This document shows, one piece after another, positions 62,004 through 64,000 of a DNA stretch of 64,000 bases; the first letter of the stretch is position 1, and every line of letters starts with the position of its first letter. Below the pieces are notes generated by a model. It searched no databases. It worked only from the letters and a program-made list of their open reading frames with translations, and was not told where the DNA came from. The position numbers were made by a program, and so were the translations under genes. The stretch is from Fluviicola chungangensis (GTDB taxonomy: Bacteria > Bacteroidota > Bacteroidia > Flavobacteriales_D > Crocinitomicaceae): positions 249,984 through 313,983 of the forward strand of contig NZ_VLPL01000001.1 of NCBI RefSeq assembly GCF_007558725.1. The letters run 5' to 3'.

Positions 62004-63050
62004 CTATGCCAATGAATTCAACCAGGCACAGGTGTCGATCCCGTCCGCAAAATCGGTGATATCCGGAGCTTGTGCTTTCCCGAACGGAATAAATTCGTGT
62101 CCTACGATTGCCTGAAGCTCTTCTTTCATTCCTGCAACTTCTGACAAAAGCAATGCTTTTTCCTCATAGAACTCATAATAAATCACGGAAAGTGGCGCAT
62201 GGATATCTTTGTCTTCCTTTAACATAAACACATTGTTATCCAGAAATGGGATTTGGTTCATCAAATAGACGGTCCGGTTATAATCGTAGTTGTTTCCGTA
62301 TTTATGATGCTGGATCAAATAGGCTTGGTCCAAAAAGTTCTCAAAAATGCGATTCAGGTCGAATCCGGCAGGCAGATAAAGTTTCGACACATTGCGACAG
62401 CCCATTCCAAAGAAATCAAAACAATCGGAACCGAGTTTGTTTAATTCTTCGTTCGTTTCTGATCCATCCAACACCGCTATTGAAGTTCTGTTTTTCCGGA
62501 ATAAATGAGGTACGTGGCTGAAATAGGCTTCAAATTGAGCAATCGAACTATTGCTTCCGGTTGCAATTACAGCATCGTAATTCCTGATCGGTCCCAAAGA
62601 AACCCAGATGTAATCTTTTAATTCGGGGTTCCATTCATGCATCCATTCGATCAGTTTCATCGGGATACGTGTATCGGAACTACTTAATTTGCATAAGGCC
62701 CTGTTTCCTGTAATTAATACACAAAGCAAATCGTGGAACCCGACAAACGGAAGATTTCCTGCCATGATTAAGGCGATGGTTTTTGGTTTGGATGCGAACG
62801 GATAAGAATCAGAAAATTTTTCAAGCGATTCTTTTTCAATTAAATGAATAATCCCATTTAAAGCTTTGATACAGTTCCCCCTTGTAAACCAGGGATTGAG
62901 TTGCACTTCTTTGTTAATCAACCGCTGAAAGCTTTGAAACTCCTCCTCTGTTAATCCGCATTCGTAACCGGGCCATTCTTCATTCGAGGTAAAAGCACTG
63001 ATTGCTTTTCCAAGTTGGCCGAAAACTTCTATGATTGCCTTTTTTTCCAC
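62004..63050 (-). CDS. LuxC-like acyl-CoA reductase
   Basis: This 348-residue enzyme has the aldehyde-dehydrogenase-like fold of LuxC. ALIMAGNLPFVGFHDLLCVLITGN starts the coenzyme part; ATGSNSSIAQFEAYFS and FFGMGCRNVSKLYLP follow, with the catalytic Cys. It reduces acyl-CoA or acyl-ACP to an aldehyde using NADPH; in Bacteroidota it occurs without bioluminescence genes. It is divergent from the ferredoxin gene, which is a conserved neighbour in Flavobacteriia. Confidence 0.85.
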   Translation of the reverse strand: MEKKAIIEVFGQLGKAISAFTSNEEWPGYECGLTEEEFQSFQRLINKEVQLNPWFTRGNCIKALNGIIHLIEKESLEKFSDSYPFASKPKTIALIMAGNLPFVGFHDLLCVLITGNRALCKLSSSDTRIPMKLIEWMHEWNPELKDYIWVSLGPIRNYDAVIATGSNSSIAQFEAYFSHVPHLFRKNRTSIAVLDGSETNEELNKLGSDCFDFFGMGCRNVSKLYLPAGFDLNRIFENFLDQAYLIQHHKYGNNYDYNRTVYLMNQIPFLDNNVFMLKEDKDIHAPLSVIYYEFYEEKALLLSEVAGMKEELQAIVGHEFIPFGKAQAPDITDFADGIDTCAWLNSLA

Positions 63051-63095
63051 CTTGCAAAATTAATTCCTCTGTAAGGAAATCCGTTATTTTTTTGA

Positions 63096-63500
<405 letters not shown>

Positions 63501-63556
63501 GAACAAGCGTTTATCCTTAAATTGTAACACATTTACTTTTTTAGCGTTTTAGTGTT

Positions 63557-64000
63557 ATGAAGGTTTCATTCGGTTTAATACTCATTTTTCTTGGCAGTCT
63601 CCAAGCCTGGGGGCAGTTTGATGCTTATTCAAGAGAAAGTGAATTGGCGGTTCTATTGGATTCCATTCGTGCAGCAAAGAATAATGCGGGAAAAGAAAAC
63701 TGGAATACGCAATTTAAAAAGCTGATTGAACAAACCATTCATGAACCGACCGTATTCGACATTACATTTACCCGGCTAAGAACTTTGGGGGTTATAGACA
63801 GTCCTGATAAGTTGGTGCGGATTGTGAACTGGAATGTGGAACAGGACGACGGCACGCAAAAGTACTTTGCCTATGTTATTCACCGGAACTCATTGAAAGA
63901 TACTAAACACAAGGTCATCGAATTGATCGATAAATCATTCCTGTTGACCGCTAAACCGGAAGAAACACTCGAAGCAGATATGTGGTACGGAGCTTTGTAT
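63557..64000 (+). CDS. Secreted protein of unknown function (partial, runs off the right edge)
   Basis: An open frame from the ATG at 63557 continues to the end of the window (148 codons). A signal peptide (MKVSFGLILIFLGSLQAWGQ) is followed by a helical region (ESELAVLLDSIRAAKNN, FKKLIEQTIHEP), then mixed strands ending at EEADMWYGALY-like residues. No family is recognised. The stop codon is outside the window. Confidence 0.65.
   Translation, partial: MKVSFGLILIFLGSLQAWGQFDAYSRESELAVLLDSIRAAKNNAGKENWNTQFKKLIEQTIHEPTVFDITFTRLRTLGVIDSPDKLVRIVNWNVEQDDGTQKYFAYVIHRNSLKDTKHKVIELIDKSFLLTAKPEETLEADMWYGALY

Noticed and set aside
62004-63050. Bioluminescence (lux) locus
   Set aside because: Only a LuxC-like reductase occurs and no luxA, luxB, luxD or luxE; such stand-alone enzymes are common in this phylum.

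Overview
The window is chromosomal DNA of a member of the Bacteroidota, most likely Flavobacteriales and possibly a Fluviicola/Crocinitomicaceae relative. The lineage rests on several things seen directly: promoters with the -7 box TAnnTTTG (two tRNA promoters and one operon promoter also have TTG exactly 19 bases upstream), almost no Shine-Dalgarno sequences, the end of a protein that looks like a type IX secretion sorting domain at the left edge, and bacteroidetal families (DUF5606, Porin_10, DUF6132, FISUMP, a TTG/leaderless start habit). Genus-level placement is inference.

Layout. 1-5 kb: a secreted-protein tail, a DUF5606 protein with a histone-H1-like Lys/Ala tail, an M3 oligopeptidase, an acyltransferase, a START-like protein, a PEMT/ICMT-like membrane methyltransferase and tRNA-Met. 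5-6.5 kb: a repeat-rich gap holding a broken copy of the tRNA 3' end, then a Qnr-like pentapeptide protein and a secreted partner. 6.7-13.7 kb: a nitroreductase, a redox/sulfur-handling operon (DUF2892, DUF6132, two rhodaneses, thioredoxin) behind a Crp/Fnr-like palindrome, a CrtI-like FAD oxidoreductase and several envelope or unknown proteins. 14-20 kb: an alpha/beta hydrolase, bshA (bacillithiol) and a GH3-beta-lactamase fusion. 20-28.5 kb: the mutL-rhomboid-rhomboid-EEP operon, proC, a DEAD-box helicase and a thioesterase.

28.7-32.4 kb is the most distinctive segment: a four-gene operon of NodU/TobZ-type carbamoyltransferase, SGNH/GDSL hydrolase, a 49-residue DUF5989/SxtK-like protein and an SxtJ-like membrane protein. 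It matches the sxtI-L-K-J part of saxitoxin clusters but has no toxin core genes. 32.7-39.95 kb is a complete histidine operon (hisG, a fused hisD-hisC, bifunctional hisB, hisH, hisA, hisF, hisIE). It is preceded by a His-rich leader peptide and an intrinsic terminator, a classical attenuator whose leader appears to be leaderless.

40-50.7 kb: a LytS/LytTR two-component pair, several unknown proteins, hemB, and an operon of a lipoprotein, a secreted protein and a 1027-residue ABCG-type transporter. 50.7-51.1 kb is a noncoding block bounded by inverted repeats. 51-64 kb: fabG, a Porin_10 porin, rpsT behind two identical tRNA-Glu genes, proS, a lipoprotein and FadL-like outer-membrane protein pair, a helical repeat protein, a glucosaminidase with LysM domains, a LuxC-like acyl-CoA reductase, a 2[4Fe-4S] ferredoxin and a truncated secreted protein. 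I see no CRISPR array, IS transposase, integrase or prophage. The mobile-like signal is confined to short noncoding repeats between genes, and in one case inside hisH.
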